DNA of 64,000 nucleotides from Serratia symbiotica str. 'Cinara cedri' (lineage in GTDB: Bacteria > Pseudomonadota > Gammaproteobacteria > Enterobacterales > Enterobacteriaceae): the NCBI GenBank assembly GCA_000238975.1, contig CP002295.1, forward strand, positions 186,001 to 250,000, read 5' to 3'. Positions 19,617 to 30,799 of this stretch are shown here, piece by piece. The notes under the pieces were generated by a model, which did no database searches, was not told the DNA's origin, and saw nothing but the letters and a program-made list of their open reading frames with translations. Position 1 is the first letter of the stretch. Every line of letters begins with the position of its first letter. Position numbers and translations under genes: made by a program.

Positions 19617-22600
19617 ATGCCAAAACGTATTGATATACAAAGTATCCTGATTCTTGGCGCTGGCCCAATAGTTATTGGGCAGGCGTGTGAGTTCGATTAT
19701 TCAGGTGCTCAGGCGTGTAAAGCGTTACGTGCAGAAGGGTACCGCATTATTCTTGTTAACTCAAATCCAGCCACTATTATGACTGACCCAGATATGGCCG
19801 ATTCTACCTATATTGAGCCAATACACTGGAAAGTGGTACGTAAAATTATCGAAAAAGAGCGACCTACTGCATTGTTGCCAACTATGGGTGGCCAGACGGC
19901 GTTGAATTGTGCTTTAGACCTAGAGCGCCAAGGTGTGTTAGCTGAGTTTGATGTCATGATGATTGGCGCTACTGCTGATGTGATCAATAAGGCAGAAGAT
20001 CGATGTCGTTTTGATATAGCAATGAAAAAAATAGGCCTTAATACCGCGTACTCTGGTATTGCGCATACTATAGAAGAGGCCTTAATAGTTGCTGCAGAAG
20101 TGGGTTTCCCATGCATTATCCGTCCTTCTTTTACCATGGGTGGAGCTGGTGGTGGTATAGCCTACAATCGAGAAGAATTTGAAGATATTTGTCAGTCTGG
20201 CTTTGATCTTTCGCCAACTAAAGAACTATTAATTGATGAATCGCTCATCGGTTGGAAAGAGTATGAGTTGGAAGTAGTGCGTGATAAAAATGACAATTGT
20301 ATAATTATTTGTTCGATAGAAAATTTTGATGCTATGGGTATTCACACGGGGGATTCTATTACTGTTGCGCCGGCTCAGACTTTAACTGATAAAGAGTACC
20401 AGATTATGCGTGATGCTTCTATGGCAGTTCTACGTGAAATTGGCGTTGAAGCTGGTGGCGCTAATGTGCAATTCTCTGTTAATCCCAAAACAGGTCGCTT
20501 GATTGTGATTGAAATGAATCCTCGAGTGTCACGCTCTTCTGCGTTAGCTTCTAAAGTAACTGGATTTCCCATCGCTAAGATTGCTGCTAAATTAGCTGTT
20601 GGATATACCCTTGACGAACTAATGAACGATATAACCGGCGGCCTTACTCCTGCTGCATTTGAGCCTTCTCTGGACTATGTTGTAACAAAAATTCCTCGTT
20701 TTAATTTTGAGAAATTTGTCGGAGCTAATGACCGACTAACAACGCAGATGAAGTCGGTAGGTGAAGTAATGGCGATTGGCCGTACTCAGCAGGAATCTTT
20801 ACAGAAAGCATTACGTAGTTTAGAGGTAGGAGCCACTGGTTTTGATCCAAAAGTAAATCTTGATGATCCGGAGGCATTAACTATCATTCGTCGTGAGCTA
20901 AAAGACGCTGGAGCAGATCGTATTTGGTATATAGCTGATGCTTTTCGCGCAGGGCTATCAGTAGATGGTGTATTTAATTTAACTAATATCGATCGTTGGT
21001 TCTTGACGCAGATTGAAGAACTTGTGCGTTTAGAGGAGCAGGTAGTAGAGGTCGGTATAAATGGCTTGAAGGCCGTATTTTTGCGTGCTTTGAAACGTAA
21101 AGGTTTTTCTGATGCGCGTCTGGCTAACTTAGTAGGTGTCTCTGAGAGTCAAATTTATAAGTTGCGACACAGCTATAGCCTGCATCCAGTATATAAGCGC
21201 GTAGATACTTGTGCGGCAGAATTTGCCACTAATACCGCATATATGTATTCTACGTATGAGGAAGAATGTGAATCTAACCCAATTACGGGACGTTTAAAGG
21301 TAATGGTGCTAGGCGGCGGGCCTAATCGTATTGGCCAAGGTATAGAGTTTGACTATTGTTGCGTACACGCTGCAATAGCTCTACGTCAAGATGGTTATGA
21401 GACTATTATAGTTAACTGCAACCCAGAAACTGTCTCAACCGACTATGATATCTCTGATCGCTTATATTTTGAACCAGTATCATTAGAGGACGTATTAGAA
21501 ATCGCGCGTATAGAACAGCCAGTAGGTGTAATTGTACAATATGGCGGTCAGACCCCATTAAAGTTAGCGCGTGCATTAGAAGCCGCAGGAGTACCGATTA
21601 TCGGCACTAGCCCGGATTCAATTGATCGAGCCGAAGATCGTGCGCGTTTTCAGCAGGTAGTAAATCGTCTAGGACTCAGGCAGCCAGCGAATGCTACTGT
21701 GAGCACCGTGGATCAGGCAGCAGAGCAGGCAATGGTTATTGGTTATCCATTAGTAGTACGCCCTTCCTATGTACTGGGAGGGCGGGCAATGGAAATTGCA
21801 TACGATGAAATGGATTTGCGTCGTTACTTTCAGCATGCGGTTAACGTATCTAATGATGCGCCTGTATTATTAGATCGTTTTTTAAGTGATGCAATAGAAG
21901 TAGATATTGATGTTATCTGTGATGGTGAATGTGTGCTAATTGGTGGTATTATGGAACATATTGAGCAGGCAGGAGTGCATTCTGGCGACTCAGCATGTTC
22001 TTTACCAGCTTATACTCTTAGTAAAGAGATTCAGGATGTAATGCGTCAGCAAGTGGAAGAGTTAGCATTTGAGTTACAAGTACGAGGCCTCATGAATGTA
22101 CAGTTTGCAGTAAAAAATCATGACGTCTATGTGATTGAAGTGAATCCACGTGCCGCGCGTACTGTTCCTTTTGTCTCGAAAGCTACTGGCGTGCCATTAG
22201 CTAAGGTTGCTGCGCGAGTAATGATGGGTAAAACTTTAGTTGAGCAAGGAATAACTAAAGAGGTTATCCCGCCTTATTACTCTGTAAAGGAAGTAGTATT
22301 ACCATTTAATAAATTTCCTGGAGTTGATCCGATCTTAGGGCCAGAAATGCGCTCTACTGGAGAAGTAATGGGAGTAGGGTGTACCTTTGCTGAGGCCTTC
22401 TCTAAGGCGATGTTTAGCAGCGAATCAGGTATGAAAAAAGAAGGTCGCGTTTTATTATCTGTACGCGATGGCGATAAAGAACGTGTAGTAGATTTAGCAA
22501 TTATTTTATTAAATCAAGGTTTTGAGTTAGATGCTACTCATGGTACCGCAATTGTTTTGGGTGAAGCAGGTATTAACCCGCGTCTAGTTAATAAGGTTCA

Positions 22601-22841
22601 TGAAGGTCGCCCACATATCCAAGATCGTATTAAAAATGGTGAGTACACTTATATTGTTAATACAACTGCGGGTAGACAGGCAATTGAAGATTCCAAGTTA
22701 ATTCGTCGCAGTGCACTGCAATATAAGGTTAATTATGATACTACGTTGAATGGTGGGTTTGCTACTGCAATGGCATTAAAGGCTGATCCAACTGAGAAGG
22801 TGGTTTCGGTGCAGGAGATGCACGCTAGCTTATATAAGTAA
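19617..22841 (+). CDS. carB: Carbamoyl-phosphate synthase large subunit
   Basis: Synthetic subunit that makes carbamoyl phosphate from bicarbonate, ammonia and two ATP. The 1074 residues compare with 1073 in E. coli. The two homologous ATP-grasp halves are visible. The first starts [19 protein letters not shown] and the second [19 protein letters not shown] near residue 565, each with VRPS and EMNPR or EVNPR motifs. The C-terminal allosteric MGS-like domain (about 940-1074) is present. AGGAG lies before the ATG. It is second in the carAB operon. No anomaly is seen. Confidence 0.99.
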   Translation: MPKRIDIQSILILGAGPIVIGQACEFDYSGAQACKALRAEGYRIILVNSNPATIMTDPDMADSTYIEPIHWKVVRKIIEKERPTALLPTMGGQTALNCALDLERQGVLAEFDVMMIGATADVINKAEDRCRFDIAMKKIGLNTAYSGIAHTIEEALIVAAEVGFPCIIRPSFTMGGAGGGIAYNREEFEDICQSGFDLSPTKELLIDESLIGWKEYELEVVRDKNDNCIIICSIENFDAMGIHTGDSITVAPAQTLTDKEYQIMRDASMAVLREIGVEAGGANVQFSVNPKTGRLIVIEMNPRVSRSSALASKVTGFPIAKIAAKLAVGYTLDELMNDITGGLTPAAFEPSLDYVVTKIPRFNFEKFVGANDRLTTQMKSVGEVMAIGRTQQESLQKALRSLEVGATGFDPKVNLDDPEALTIIRRELKDAGADRIWYIADAFRAGLSVDGVFNLTNIDRWFLTQIEELVRLEEQVVEVGINGLKAVFLRALKRKGFSDARLANLVGVSESQIYKLRHSYSLHPVYKRVDTCAAEFATNTAYMYSTYEEECESNPITGRLKVMVLGGGPNRIGQGIEFDYCCVHAAIALRQDGYETIIVNCNPETVSTDYDISDRLYFEPVSLEDVLEIARIEQPVGVIVQYGGQTPLKLARALEAAGVPIIGTSPDSIDRAEDRARFQQVVNRLGLRQPANATVSTVDQAAEQAMVIGYPLVVRPSYVLGGRAMEIAYDEMDLRRYFQHAVNVSNDAPVLLDRFLSDAIEVDIDVICDGECVLIGGIMEHIEQAGVHSGDSACSLPAYTLSKEIQDVMRQQVEELAFELQVRGLMNVQFAVKNHDVYVIEVNPRAARTVPFVSKATGVPLAKVAARVMMGKTLVEQGITKEVIPPYYSVKEVVLPFNKFPGVDPILGPEMRSTGEVMGVGCTFAEAFSKAMFSSESGMKKEGRVLLSVRDGDKERVVDLAIILLNQGFELDATHGTAIVLGEAGINPRLVNKVHEGRPHIQDRIKNGEYTYIVNTTAGRQAIEDSKLIRRSALQYKVNYDTTLNGGFATAMALKADPTEKVVSVQEMHASLYK

Positions 22842-23976
22842 TTAAAAGTATATTTTAGCTAGATAAACAATATAGCTTAGATTGATAATAATGCATCATA
22901 AGTGATTAATTTATTAGTTATTAATATGGTATATAAAAATATAAGTTAATTCTAAAAATACAATCAAGTATATTACTATTTATATAGTAAGGTACTATAG
23001 GTAACTATATAACTAAACTATCATTAGATAATAAAGATAGGCGTATAATGTTTAAATTTAGTTAGTATAATGTATCTTACTATCCAATTTTATTGCTGAT
23101 GAAAATTACATGTGTTAAAATATATATAAGAGGCTTATTAAGCAGTGAATAATATTTATTAATTCTTTGAATAGTTATTAAAATTAGTATAAAAAATAAT
23201 ATGTTACAGTAATTTGGCGGTCATATTTTATAATGATAGTATTATTGCATTTAATGCTATAACGCAAAGAGAGAATAATATTCTTGGTGATCATTGATTA
23301 ATTAATTTTTATATAATTTTGCAGTGACGGTTACATATAAAAATATAATAATATTGCTATATTTTAATTAATTAGATATAAATTTATGCACTTAAAAAAT
23401 ATTATTTAATCATTTGATTAAAATAAATCATTAGATTATATGTTATTTATATAATAAAAATATTTATTTAGTGCAATATAGTTTTGTTATGTAAGTAAAA
23501 TATCTTGAATAATACCAATTAAAATTACTATTTACTGTATAGTAAAATAATAATTATAAACCAAAAAGATATGATATAATTGATATTACTACTATTTTAA
23601 AAATAGTATCTTTTACAGTATATAGAAAAGTTTAATTTAAAATAATAAATATTATTTATAATAGACAAAAAATATTTATTTTTATAAATATAATTTTCTC
23701 CTGATTAGGATGTTCATATAGATCATAAGTAATTATTTTATAAAAAATAGTATTATTACTTTATTTTATATTTTATTATAGCCGTCTATCTAAGCTACTA
23801 GGATCTTAAAACTAGACTATGATTAGTGTTAAGTGATAATGCTGAGTAGAGTAATAATCATGGCTATTTAATAATATTAGCTATCTAAGTTATTAATCTT
23901 ATTTAATTCTTTTTTGACTATGAGCTATTTTTTTGTATATGGTATGAGTATTTTATTGTTTTAATAGGGTTAAATA
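22842..23976. other. Gene desert between carB and folA
   Basis: 1.1 kb of extremely AT-rich DNA. E. coli has caiF, the cai/fix genes and kefFC in this interval; nothing of them is recognisable. A short dyad ACTATTTT-A-AAAATAGT lies near 23590. The folA promoter is probably within the last 70 bases. Confidence 0.75.
23914..23941 (+). promoter_or_regulatory. Possible folA promoter
   Basis: TTGACT at 23914-23919 and TATATG at 23936-23941 with a 16-base spacer, ending 35 bases before the folA ATG. The boxes are plausible for sigma-70, but AT-rich DNA yields such matches by chance. Confidence 0.35.
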
Positions 23977-24462
23977 ATGATTATAAGTTTGATTGCCGCT
24001 TTGTCAGTGGAGCATGTTATTGGTACAGGGAATGTAATGCCTTGGCATCTTCCTTCTGATTTAATTTGGTTTAAATGTATGACACAAAATAAGCCAGTAA
24101 TTATGGGGCGTAAGACTTTTGAGTCTATTGGGTACCCGTTGTCAAACCGGCATAATATTGTATTAAGTAGTCGTTCTGGTAGTAGTTCTGGAGGGCTTAC
24201 TTGGGTAAATTCAATAGATGATGCACTGGATCTTGTTAAGAATGTAAAAGAGGTAATGGTTATAGGTGGTGAGTGTATTTATAGCCAGTTTATCTTACGC
24301 GCTAAACGTATGTACCTAACTTATATTTATGCGTCAGTTAGCGGGGATATTTATTTTCCAGAGTATAAACCTTGGGAGTGGGAAACTATATTTAGTGAAT
24401 TCCATAATGCAGATGCACTAAATTATTATAGTCATTGCTTTAAGATCTTGGAGCGTTACTAA
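23977..24462 (+). CDS. folA: Dihydrofolate reductase
   Basis: Reduces dihydrofolate to tetrahydrofolate with NADPH for one-carbon metabolism. The 161 residues compare with 159 in E. coli. The catalytic acid is Asp28 in PWHLPSDLIWFK, shifted by one because of an additional Ile after Met1. PVIMGRKTFESIG binds NADPH. The conserved Arg of SNRHNIVLSS contacts folate. The GG pair in VMVIGGECIY and the C-terminal EFHNADALN...CFKILER are in place. It is monocistronic, convergent with apaH as in E. coli but now separated by 1.9 kb. Confidence 0.97.
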   Translation: MIISLIAALSVEHVIGTGNVMPWHLPSDLIWFKCMTQNKPVIMGRKTFESIGYPLSNRHNIVLSSRSGSSSGGLTWVNSIDDALDLVKNVKEVMVIGGECIYSQFILRAKRMYLTYIYASVSGDIYFPEYKPWEWETIFSEFHNADALNYYSHCFKILERY

Positions 24463-26395
24463 TTTTTTGGTATTTAGCTCTTAATTGCAGTAATGATGCA
24501 TCTTATTGTTGATCGTGTTTTTAAATTTATACAGAGTAGGAATAATTCTTTATTTTATTAAAGAAAGTAGAGTATTGGTTAATGGATACGTAATAATATT
24601 GTGAGTATAGTAGTAATAATTTTTATTTATATTATTAAATTATTCTAAATATTATGTTCATTAATGAGTAATATTATTTTTTTAAAGTGAAAAGTAGACA
24701 TTCAATAAGTCAGTAGGATGATTTTAATATTTTGTTTTATCACTACTTTAGTATTTTTCTTAAAAAGAAAAAATATATATCTAATGGTATAGATATAAAT
24801 ATATTAAGTAAGAGTTTATCGTGGGCGCATGATCATACTATTAAGTTATTGCTAGATTAATAATAGCGGCTAGCAGAGATTTAATATCTCTAAGGAAAGC
24901 AGATTACAGGATAAATTTTAGGTAATACTTTATTATGTGGCTACTATTTAAATAGTATTACGTATGAATATTATTAGCATGAGTAATGAAGTTTGCATTG
25001 CAATTGTATAAGTAAAATTGGTATAGATACAGACTTATTAAAATTAGTTTGTTCTAAGTAATTATTTATTTTGCTATAGTCGATTATATTTTTCATATTA
25101 CTCTATAATAATTACTATTATATCCTATTTTATATTTAGATCAATACTTGGCGCAATAAATCAGATAATATTAAATTTGTTATTTAGATAATTAATATAT
25201 TCTATAATTATTAATTATTATAATTTTTCGCTATAAATAAGAATTACATTGTGTATTATATTATGATTTTCATAATTTTTAATTATGATATTAATGCATG
25301 TCTGCTTGATTATATATTAGTTTAGGATAAGTTTTATATATTTTTTATTATCATACTAATCTTATAAGATTAGTACACTAATATAGTGTTACTTTATCAC
25401 TATTATTTTAATAATATAATTTAGCACCAGGTTTTAAGGACAGTAGAATATACTTATTAATTGATCATATGATAAGTATCTATAGCTATCACGTAGTCCG
25501 TATGGAGATATTTTGCTGTAGATAAGTAAGCTTATTTTTATAAATATAGACATATGTTTAATTTTACCATTAATGTCATTAAACGTAAAGTTAATTCTAC
25601 TGATTAACATAAGTCTATAATAGTAGGATTATTCATTCTGTGATAAGCTTAATATTGAGTTTTGTAATTGGTGATATAATATATTATTAATTTTTGAAAC
25701 TAGTTCTTTGCTCTTCTTATAGAGTAAATGTTGAAATTTACTAAAATTATTTTATGGTAATATTTATCTCTAAAGCAGATACTATACCCCGTGGGTAATT
25801 ATTACTATTAAATATTTTTCATATCTTTCATATATTTCATAGTATTACTTTGCTTATTTAAATTATGGAGTCAGTTATCTATTATAAAAATAATAATATT
25901 AATATTATTATTTTATATATTACTAAATAGTAATGACCTGCTATTAATAATATTATAGACATGAGACTATATTCTTACTAAGATATGATTGATATGAAAT
26001 TAGCTGTAGTGTTATACATCTAATTTTAGTAATTAATTTAAGATGTTTTTATTTTTTTATGTTTTTATATTTTTTTAAGTTTGATTATATTTATTAAAAG
26101 ATGTACTGTATTTATATTATAATTATCTATATTTAGTATTATTTAAATTTTTGTATAAATAAACTATATTTAAATTTTTTTATGATTTTAGTTAAGAGAG
26201 TATATTTTTGCACTATTACTATTTGAGTTAACCATTATATTTATTTGTTTAGATGCGTGATAAGTAATAATATGATGCAGTTTAATGTTCTGTGTGTATG
26301 TTTAAAGTACATAATATTGAATGTTATGGTAATTTGATTACTTTCGATGTATCAACGTAATAGTGTTATTATTGAATGATAAGTTTATTTTAATA
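24463..26395. other. Expanded convergent spacer between folA and apaH
   Basis: 1.9 kb with no recognisable gene. In E. coli folA and apaH are almost adjacent, so this stretch is either a relic of ancestral genes absent from E. coli or grown spacer. It contains a perfect 22-bp palindrome (25354-25375) followed by the small hairpin CACTA/TAGTG and otherwise only AT-rich sequence. Confidence 0.7.
25354..25375. repeat. Perfect 22-bp palindrome
   Basis: TACTAATCTTA followed directly by its complement TAAGATTAGTA. CACTAATATAGTG, a second small dyad, follows. It could be a bidirectional terminator relic or a protein-binding site. Confidence 0.6.
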
Positions 26396-27238
26396 TTACT
26401 TAGGAAGTAATGAAACAGTGAGCGCGCGCGCTTTAGAGAGCTGCGTAAAATAACGATAGTCTTCCCAGCGTAACATTGTTAGCTTTCCTCCCCAGCAGCA
26501 ACCGGTATCCAGTCCGATAATACCTTCCGGGGTACCTTTGCCTTCTAAAGATGCCCAATGACCAAAGATTAGAGAAAAATCATTATTTGTTAAGCGCGGT
26601 AGTGTAAACCATGGTCTCAGTGATGCGGGAGCTTTTCCTGGGGCATCTTTACAAAGCATATCGAGCTGGCCACTCGGTAAGCAGTAACGCATGCGCGTTA
26701 ATGCATTAATACTAAAGCTTAAGCGTGCTAAACCGCTTAGTGTTGGTGTCCAATTAGTGGTTATATTATTGTTTATGATATTAAGTAGTAGCGAGTTATT
26801 ATTACTACGCAGCACCTCTTCTACCTCATGTGCACAGCGCTCTGCTGTTTTAATATCCCATTGGGGTGTAATACCAGCATGTGTCATTATTATTTTTAAT
26901 TTATCATTAACTTGTAGCATTGGTTGCATTCGTAGCCAGTTAATCAATTCATCAGCATCCGGTGCCTCTAGTAATTCTCTGAGGTAATTTTTATATTTAT
27001 TTCGGTTAATGCTAAAATAGATTGCTATAAGTTGCAGATCGTGATTGCCTAGCACCAAACGAACTACTGGGCCAAGTGAACGTAAAAAACGTAATACTTC
27101 TAGTGAGTTAGGGCCCCTAGCGACTAAATCACCGGTTAGCCATAATTCGTCGTATTGCGGATTAAAAGATGCTTTGGCTAAAAGATCTTGTAGTTCTATG
27201 AAACATCCATGAATATCGCCAATAATGTATGTAGCCAT
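26396..27238 (-). CDS. apaH: Diadenosine tetraphosphatase (symmetrical)
   Basis: Metallophosphatase that hydrolyses Ap4A to two ADP and can remove Np4 caps from RNA. The 280 residues equal the E. coli length. The calcineurin-type metal motifs are clear: GDIHGC near residues 7-12, [10 protein letters not shown] near 36 and GNHD near 64. It is last in the lptD-surA-pdxA-rsmA-apaG-apaH operon, starting two bases after the apaG stop. Its survival in so reduced a genome suggests that alarmone or damaged-nucleotide removal still matters, or that it is kept as the operon's tail. Confidence 0.97.
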   Translation of the reverse strand: MATYIIGDIHGCFIELQDLLAKASFNPQYDELWLTGDLVARGPNSLEVLRFLRSLGPVVRLVLGNHDLQLIAIYFSINRNKYKNYLRELLEAPDADELINWLRMQPMLQVNDKLKIIMTHAGITPQWDIKTAERCAHEVEEVLRSNNNSLLLNIINNNITTNWTPTLSGLARLSFSINALTRMRYCLPSGQLDMLCKDAPGKAPASLRPWFTLPRLTNNDFSLIFGHWASLEGKGTPEGIIGLDTGCCWGGKLTMLRWEDYRYFTQLSKARALTVSLLPK

Positions 27239-27240
27239 AG

Positions 27241-27618
27241 CTAATGAATTAATGTGGGTATAGCTAAGCGAAATACGGGAATAGCCTCTCTGAATGACTG
27301 ACTTTGGTGATTAACCATTTCATAGTGTCCTTCCATAGTACCTAGTGGCGTCTCAAGAATTATACCACTAGTATATTGAAACTCACCTCCAGGTGAGATA
27401 ATTGGTTGTTCACCGATTACGCCGATTCCTTGTACTTCAGTTTTTTGTCCGTTACTGTTAGTTATTAGCCAGTAACGTCCTAGTAGTTGCACATTGAAAC
27501 GTCCTAAATTACGGATTGTAATAGTATAGGCAAAGACGTAACGGTCTTCTGTAGGTATTGATTGTGATTCCACATAAATATTTTGAACACGAATACATAT
27601 ACGAGGTGAATCAATCAT
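27241..27618 (-). CDS. apaG: ApaG protein (Co2+/Mg2+ efflux-linked DUF525)
   Basis: Small protein of unclear biochemical role with an ApaG/DUF525 immunoglobulin-like fold; mutants in Salmonella are linked to cobalt and magnesium homeostasis. The 125 residues equal the usual length. [42 protein letters not shown] and [13 protein letters not shown] are all characteristic. GGAG precedes the ATG. It lies 21 bases after the rsmA stop and two bases before apaH. Confidence 0.96.
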   Translation of the reverse strand: MIDSPRICIRVQNIYVESQSIPTEDRYVFAYTITIRNLGRFNVQLLGRYWLITNSNGQKTEVQGIGVIGEQPIISPGGEFQYTSGIILETPLGTMEGHYEMVNHQSQSFREAIPVFRLAIPTLIH

Positions 27619-27639
27619 GTCAATAACTCCTTATTCCTA

Positions 27640-28453
27640 TTACGACACCGAATTGTCTGATAGCCAGTTAGCTAACTTACAGTATTGTGCAACAGAAATA
27701 TTCTCTGCTCTTAGTGAATCATCGATGTCTAGTTTTATCAATTCTGCTGGTTTAAACAGATGGCCTATATTATTACGAATAGTTTTTCTACGTTGGTTAA
27801 ATGCTTGAGTTGTAATGTAGTGTAGCATACGAACATCAATTACTGGATTGCTTATTACATTATGCGGTACTAAACGTACTACGGCAGACTCTACTATTGG
27901 TGCCGGTATAAATGAGGTTGGTGGTACTTCAAGTATTGGTATGATATTACAGTAATACTGAGCCATTACGCTCAAGCGTCCATAATTTTTATTGCCCGGG
28001 CTAGCAACTAAACGGTTTACTACTTCTTTCTGTAACATAAAGTGCATATCGTAAATTGTTTTATTATATATGAAAAGGTGAAACATTAATGGTGTAGAAA
28101 TATTATATGGCAGGTTACCAAATATGCGTATTAGTTTCCCTGCTTTCTTAGCTAGATTAGCAAAATTGATGGCCATAGCGTCCTGTTGGTAAACGATTAG
28201 TTTATTTTTTAATAATGTATGATTTGCTAGTCGTGCTGCTAAATGACGATCGAGTTCTATTACTATCATATGATCTACGTATATGCTAATTGGTTCGGTT
28301 AATGCACCTAGACCAGGTCCAATTTCAATAATGGCTTCATCTGGTTGCGGGTTAATTGCAGAAACAATTTGATCAATAACAAGCTGATTAGTTAAAAAAT
28401 TTTGTCCAAATTTTTTTTTAGCATAGTACCCTTGGTAGGTTTTTTTTATTCAT
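27640..28453 (-). CDS. rsmA: 16S rRNA dimethyladenosine transferase, frameshifted at an A8 tract near the start
   Basis: KsgA/RsmA dimethylates two adjacent adenosines near the 3' end of 16S rRNA. The ATG at 28453-28451 (minus) reads M-N, then meets eight A (28447-28440) and goes out of frame, stopping after 11 codons. Removing one A gives [20 protein letters not shown], which aligns residue for residue with E. coli [20 protein letters not shown], and 270 residues in all (E. coli 273). The rest of the frame is intact: [10 protein letters not shown] binds [11 protein letters not shown] is the catalytic motif, and [11 protein letters not shown] is present. Between the in-frame TGA and Met62 there is no ATG, GTG or TTG. 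The start overlaps the end of pdxA. It is expressed only if RNA polymerase slips on A8, if ATA at 28449-28447 initiates, or if the assembly is wrong. Confidence 0.9.
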
Positions 28454-29438
28454 TGCAATTAATCATCATGTTAATAGCAAGCTTCAAGGCCATTTTGAAG
28501 CTGCTAATATTCGCATTCCCGGTTCCAGCAATTTCTAAAGCAGTACCGTGATCTACTGAGGTGCGGATAAAAGGCAACCCAAGTGTAATATTTACTGCTT
28601 GGCCAAATCCTTGATATTTTAGTACCGGTAAACCTTGGTCATGATACATAGCAAGTATTGCATCCGCATATTGTAGATGCTTAGGCTGAAAAATAATATC
28701 CGCTGGCAGTGGCCCAGTTAGGTGTATGTTTTCAGCACGCATCGCATTAAGAGCTGGTAAGATAATATCCACTTCTTCGCGCCCTATATGACCGTTCTCC
28801 CCAGCGTGTGGATTCAGACCACAGACGTAAATGTGGGGTTGGTATAAACCAAATTTAGTTTTTAGATCTTTATTGAGAATACGGATAACCTCGAAGAGGT
28901 TAGGTTGGGTTATAGCGCCTGGTACTGCTAGTAGCGGTAGATGAGTGGTAGCTAATGCTACACGCAATTTTTTAGTCACTAGCATCATGACTGCTCTCTT
29001 GCAATTGCTGCGATTGGCAAAAAATTCAGTATGTCCAGTAAAGGATATATTTGCGTCATTAATCACACTTTTATTCACTGGTCCTGTAATTAATGCATTA
29101 AATTCACCGCTTAAGCAACCATCACGGGCTCGTATTAGTGTATCTATTACGTAGGTGCTATTACCAGGATTTAGGGTGCCTGGTGTAACATGATAAGTAG
29201 TAGCTATCGGTAGCACTAATAATCTGCCTGCGCATTGTGGTTGCACAGATTGTTGCGGGTTATAATCAAATAAGGTTATGTGTAGATTAAGGAGATGAGC
29301 GCGCTCAATTAGTAATATTGGGTCAGCGCAGACCACTAGTTCAACAGGCCAATTATATTGTGCCATTTCTATTACTAAATCAGGCCCTACTCCAGCGGGT
29401 TCGCCTGGGGTTATTATAACACGCTTATTTTTTAGCAT
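28446..29438 (-). CDS. pdxA: 4-hydroxythreonine-4-phosphate dehydrogenase
   Basis: NAD-dependent enzyme of the DXP-dependent pyridoxal 5'-phosphate pathway. The 330 residues compare with 329 in E. coli. The three metal-binding histidines are conserved at the same numbers: His166 (TTHLPL), His211 (NPHAGENG) and His266 (MYHDQG). The N-terminus [13 protein letters not shown] is typical. It overlaps the 3' end of surA by 14 bases, and its own stop overlaps the start of rsmA, so the operon is translationally tight. The frame is intact. Confidence 0.97.
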   Translation of the reverse strand: MLKNKRVIITPGEPAGVGPDLVIEMAQYNWPVELVVCADPILLIERAHLLNLHITLFDYNPQQSVQPQCAGRLLVLPIATTYHVTPGTLNPGNSTYVIDTLIRARDGCLSGEFNALITGPVNKSVINDANISFTGHTEFFANRSNCKRAVMMLVTKKLRVALATTHLPLLAVPGAITQPNLFEVIRILNKDLKTKFGLYQPHIYVCGLNPHAGENGHIGREEVDIILPALNAMRAENIHLTGPLPADIIFQPKHLQYADAILAMYHDQGLPVLKYQGFGQAVNITLGLPFIRTSVDHGTALEIAGTGNANISSFKMALKLAINMMINCNE

Positions 29439-30723
29439 AATGATTGAGAATTTTCACATAGGATTGTGCACGTAGTTCTTGCATCCAAGTATTCATTTCT
29501 TCAGTAAATTTGCGATTGAATAGTATTCGGTAAGCTTGATTTTTTTGCGCAGTATTATTTTTATCTACTTGATGTATATCGATTAGTTGTATAAGATGCC
29601 AGCCAACAGCTGAGTGTATAGGTGCGCTGAGCTCGCCTTTATTGAGTTTTAATAATGCATCACGAAACATTGGATCATATGTATCTATAGCATTCCAGCC
29701 TAGATCGCCCCACTCCAAGGAAAATCTAGTATCCTGAGATAGGTCTTGAACTACATTAGTAAATGTAGTACGGCCACTTTTTATATCTTTTGCGAAATTT
29801 GCTAATTTAGTTAGTACTTGATCGTTAGTGATTATAGATGAAGGTTTAAGTAATATATGCTTTACATGCACTTCAGTTATAGATTTCGACTGTTTTACAT
29901 GATGAATATCATTCACCTTAAGAATATGGAAACCGGCGTCAGAACGGATAGGTCCAATGATAAGTCCTTTTTTAGGATTGCTAAGATATTCTGTAAATAG
30001 AGTTGGGAGCTCCTGTATTCTATTCCATCCTATATAGCCGCCTTTTGGCGCTTGATCATCGGTGGAATAGATCATCGCTAATTTAGCAAAGTCAGCTCCG
30101 TTGCGCAATGCTATTATTAGTCTTGTAGCTAGTGCTTTTGATGTATTAATTTGTTGTTGAGATGGATTTTCTGGTAAAGAGAGCATAATGTGGCTGATAT
30201 TTATTTCAGTATCGTCGCTATTTAGGTTTTTTATTGGTATTTTTAGTCCTTCTATTTCATGAGGTAAAATAGTTACACGACGCTGCACTTCGTTATTGCG
30301 TAGAGTGTTAATTAGCATTTCTTTATGAATCTGTGAACGGTAATTTTTATAATCTATACCCTCATAAGATAAGCGTTTACGCAGTTGTTGACAACTCATA
30401 TTATTTTTTTTGGCTATATTAGCAATCGCATTATCTATATCAGAATCCGGTACCAGAATTCCTATTTTTTGAGCTATTTGTATCTGGATACTATCCATAA
30501 TTAGGCGCTCAATTATCTGAAGACGCAGTGATTGATCGTTTTTTATTGTTTTGCCAGTTTGTAGTGCATTGAATTTTATCGATTGTAATAGGATATTTAT
30601 ATCGCTCTCTAGCACCACGCTATTATTTACAATTGCAGTGATTTTATCTATCTCTTGCGGTGTTGCGAGTGCGCTATTAACACAAATTACTAATCCGAGA
30701 ATAAGTATTCTCAATTTATTCAT
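29425..30723 (-). CDS. surA: Periplasmic chaperone and peptidyl-prolyl isomerase SurA
   Basis: Escorts outer-membrane proteins, especially LptD, across the periplasm. The 432 residues compare with 428 in E. coli. A signal peptide covers about residues 1-20 ([15 protein letters not shown]). The N-terminal chaperone domain starts [19 protein letters not shown]. Two parvulin domains follow, at about 173-280 ([12 protein letters not shown] ... GGYIGWN) and about 284-390 ([10 protein letters not shown] ... WGDLGWN). The C-terminal helix closes the chaperone domain. It lies between lptD (76 bases upstream) and pdxA (overlapping). Divergence is higher than in cytosolic genes, but the frame is complete. 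Confidence 0.95.
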   Translation of the reverse strand: MNKLRILILGLVICVNSALATPQEIDKITAIVNNSVVLESDINILLQSIKFNALQTGKTIKNDQSLRLQIIERLIMDSIQIQIAQKIGILVPDSDIDNAIANIAKKNNMSCQQLRKRLSYEGIDYKNYRSQIHKEMLINTLRNNEVQRRVTILPHEIEGLKIPIKNLNSDDTEINISHIMLSLPENPSQQQINTSKALATRLIIALRNGADFAKLAMIYSTDDQAPKGGYIGWNRIQELPTLFTEYLSNPKKGLIIGPIRSDAGFHILKVNDIHHVKQSKSITEVHVKHILLKPSSIITNDQVLTKLANFAKDIKSGRTTFTNVVQDLSQDTRFSLEWGDLGWNAIDTYDPMFRDALLKLNKGELSAPIHSAVGWHLIQLIDIHQVDKNNTAQKNQAYRILFNRKFTEEMNTWMQELRAQSYVKILNHYAKK

Positions 30724-30799
30724 ATTGTTTCCATTAATGTAATCGGTAAATATAGATGAATATTTTATTTAAATATGTCATGCAATATTAAAATGTATA

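Noticed and set aside
26419-26430. GCGCGCGCGC run near the apaH 3' end as a possible Z-DNA or regulatory element
   Set aside because: It is coding sequence encoding the Ala-Arg-Ala region of ApaH; no further evidence.
27640-28269. rsmA starting at Met62 (209 residues)
   Set aside because: The conserved FGQNFL and GPGLGALT motifs lie upstream in the same frame, so the short form would lack part of the SAM-binding site.
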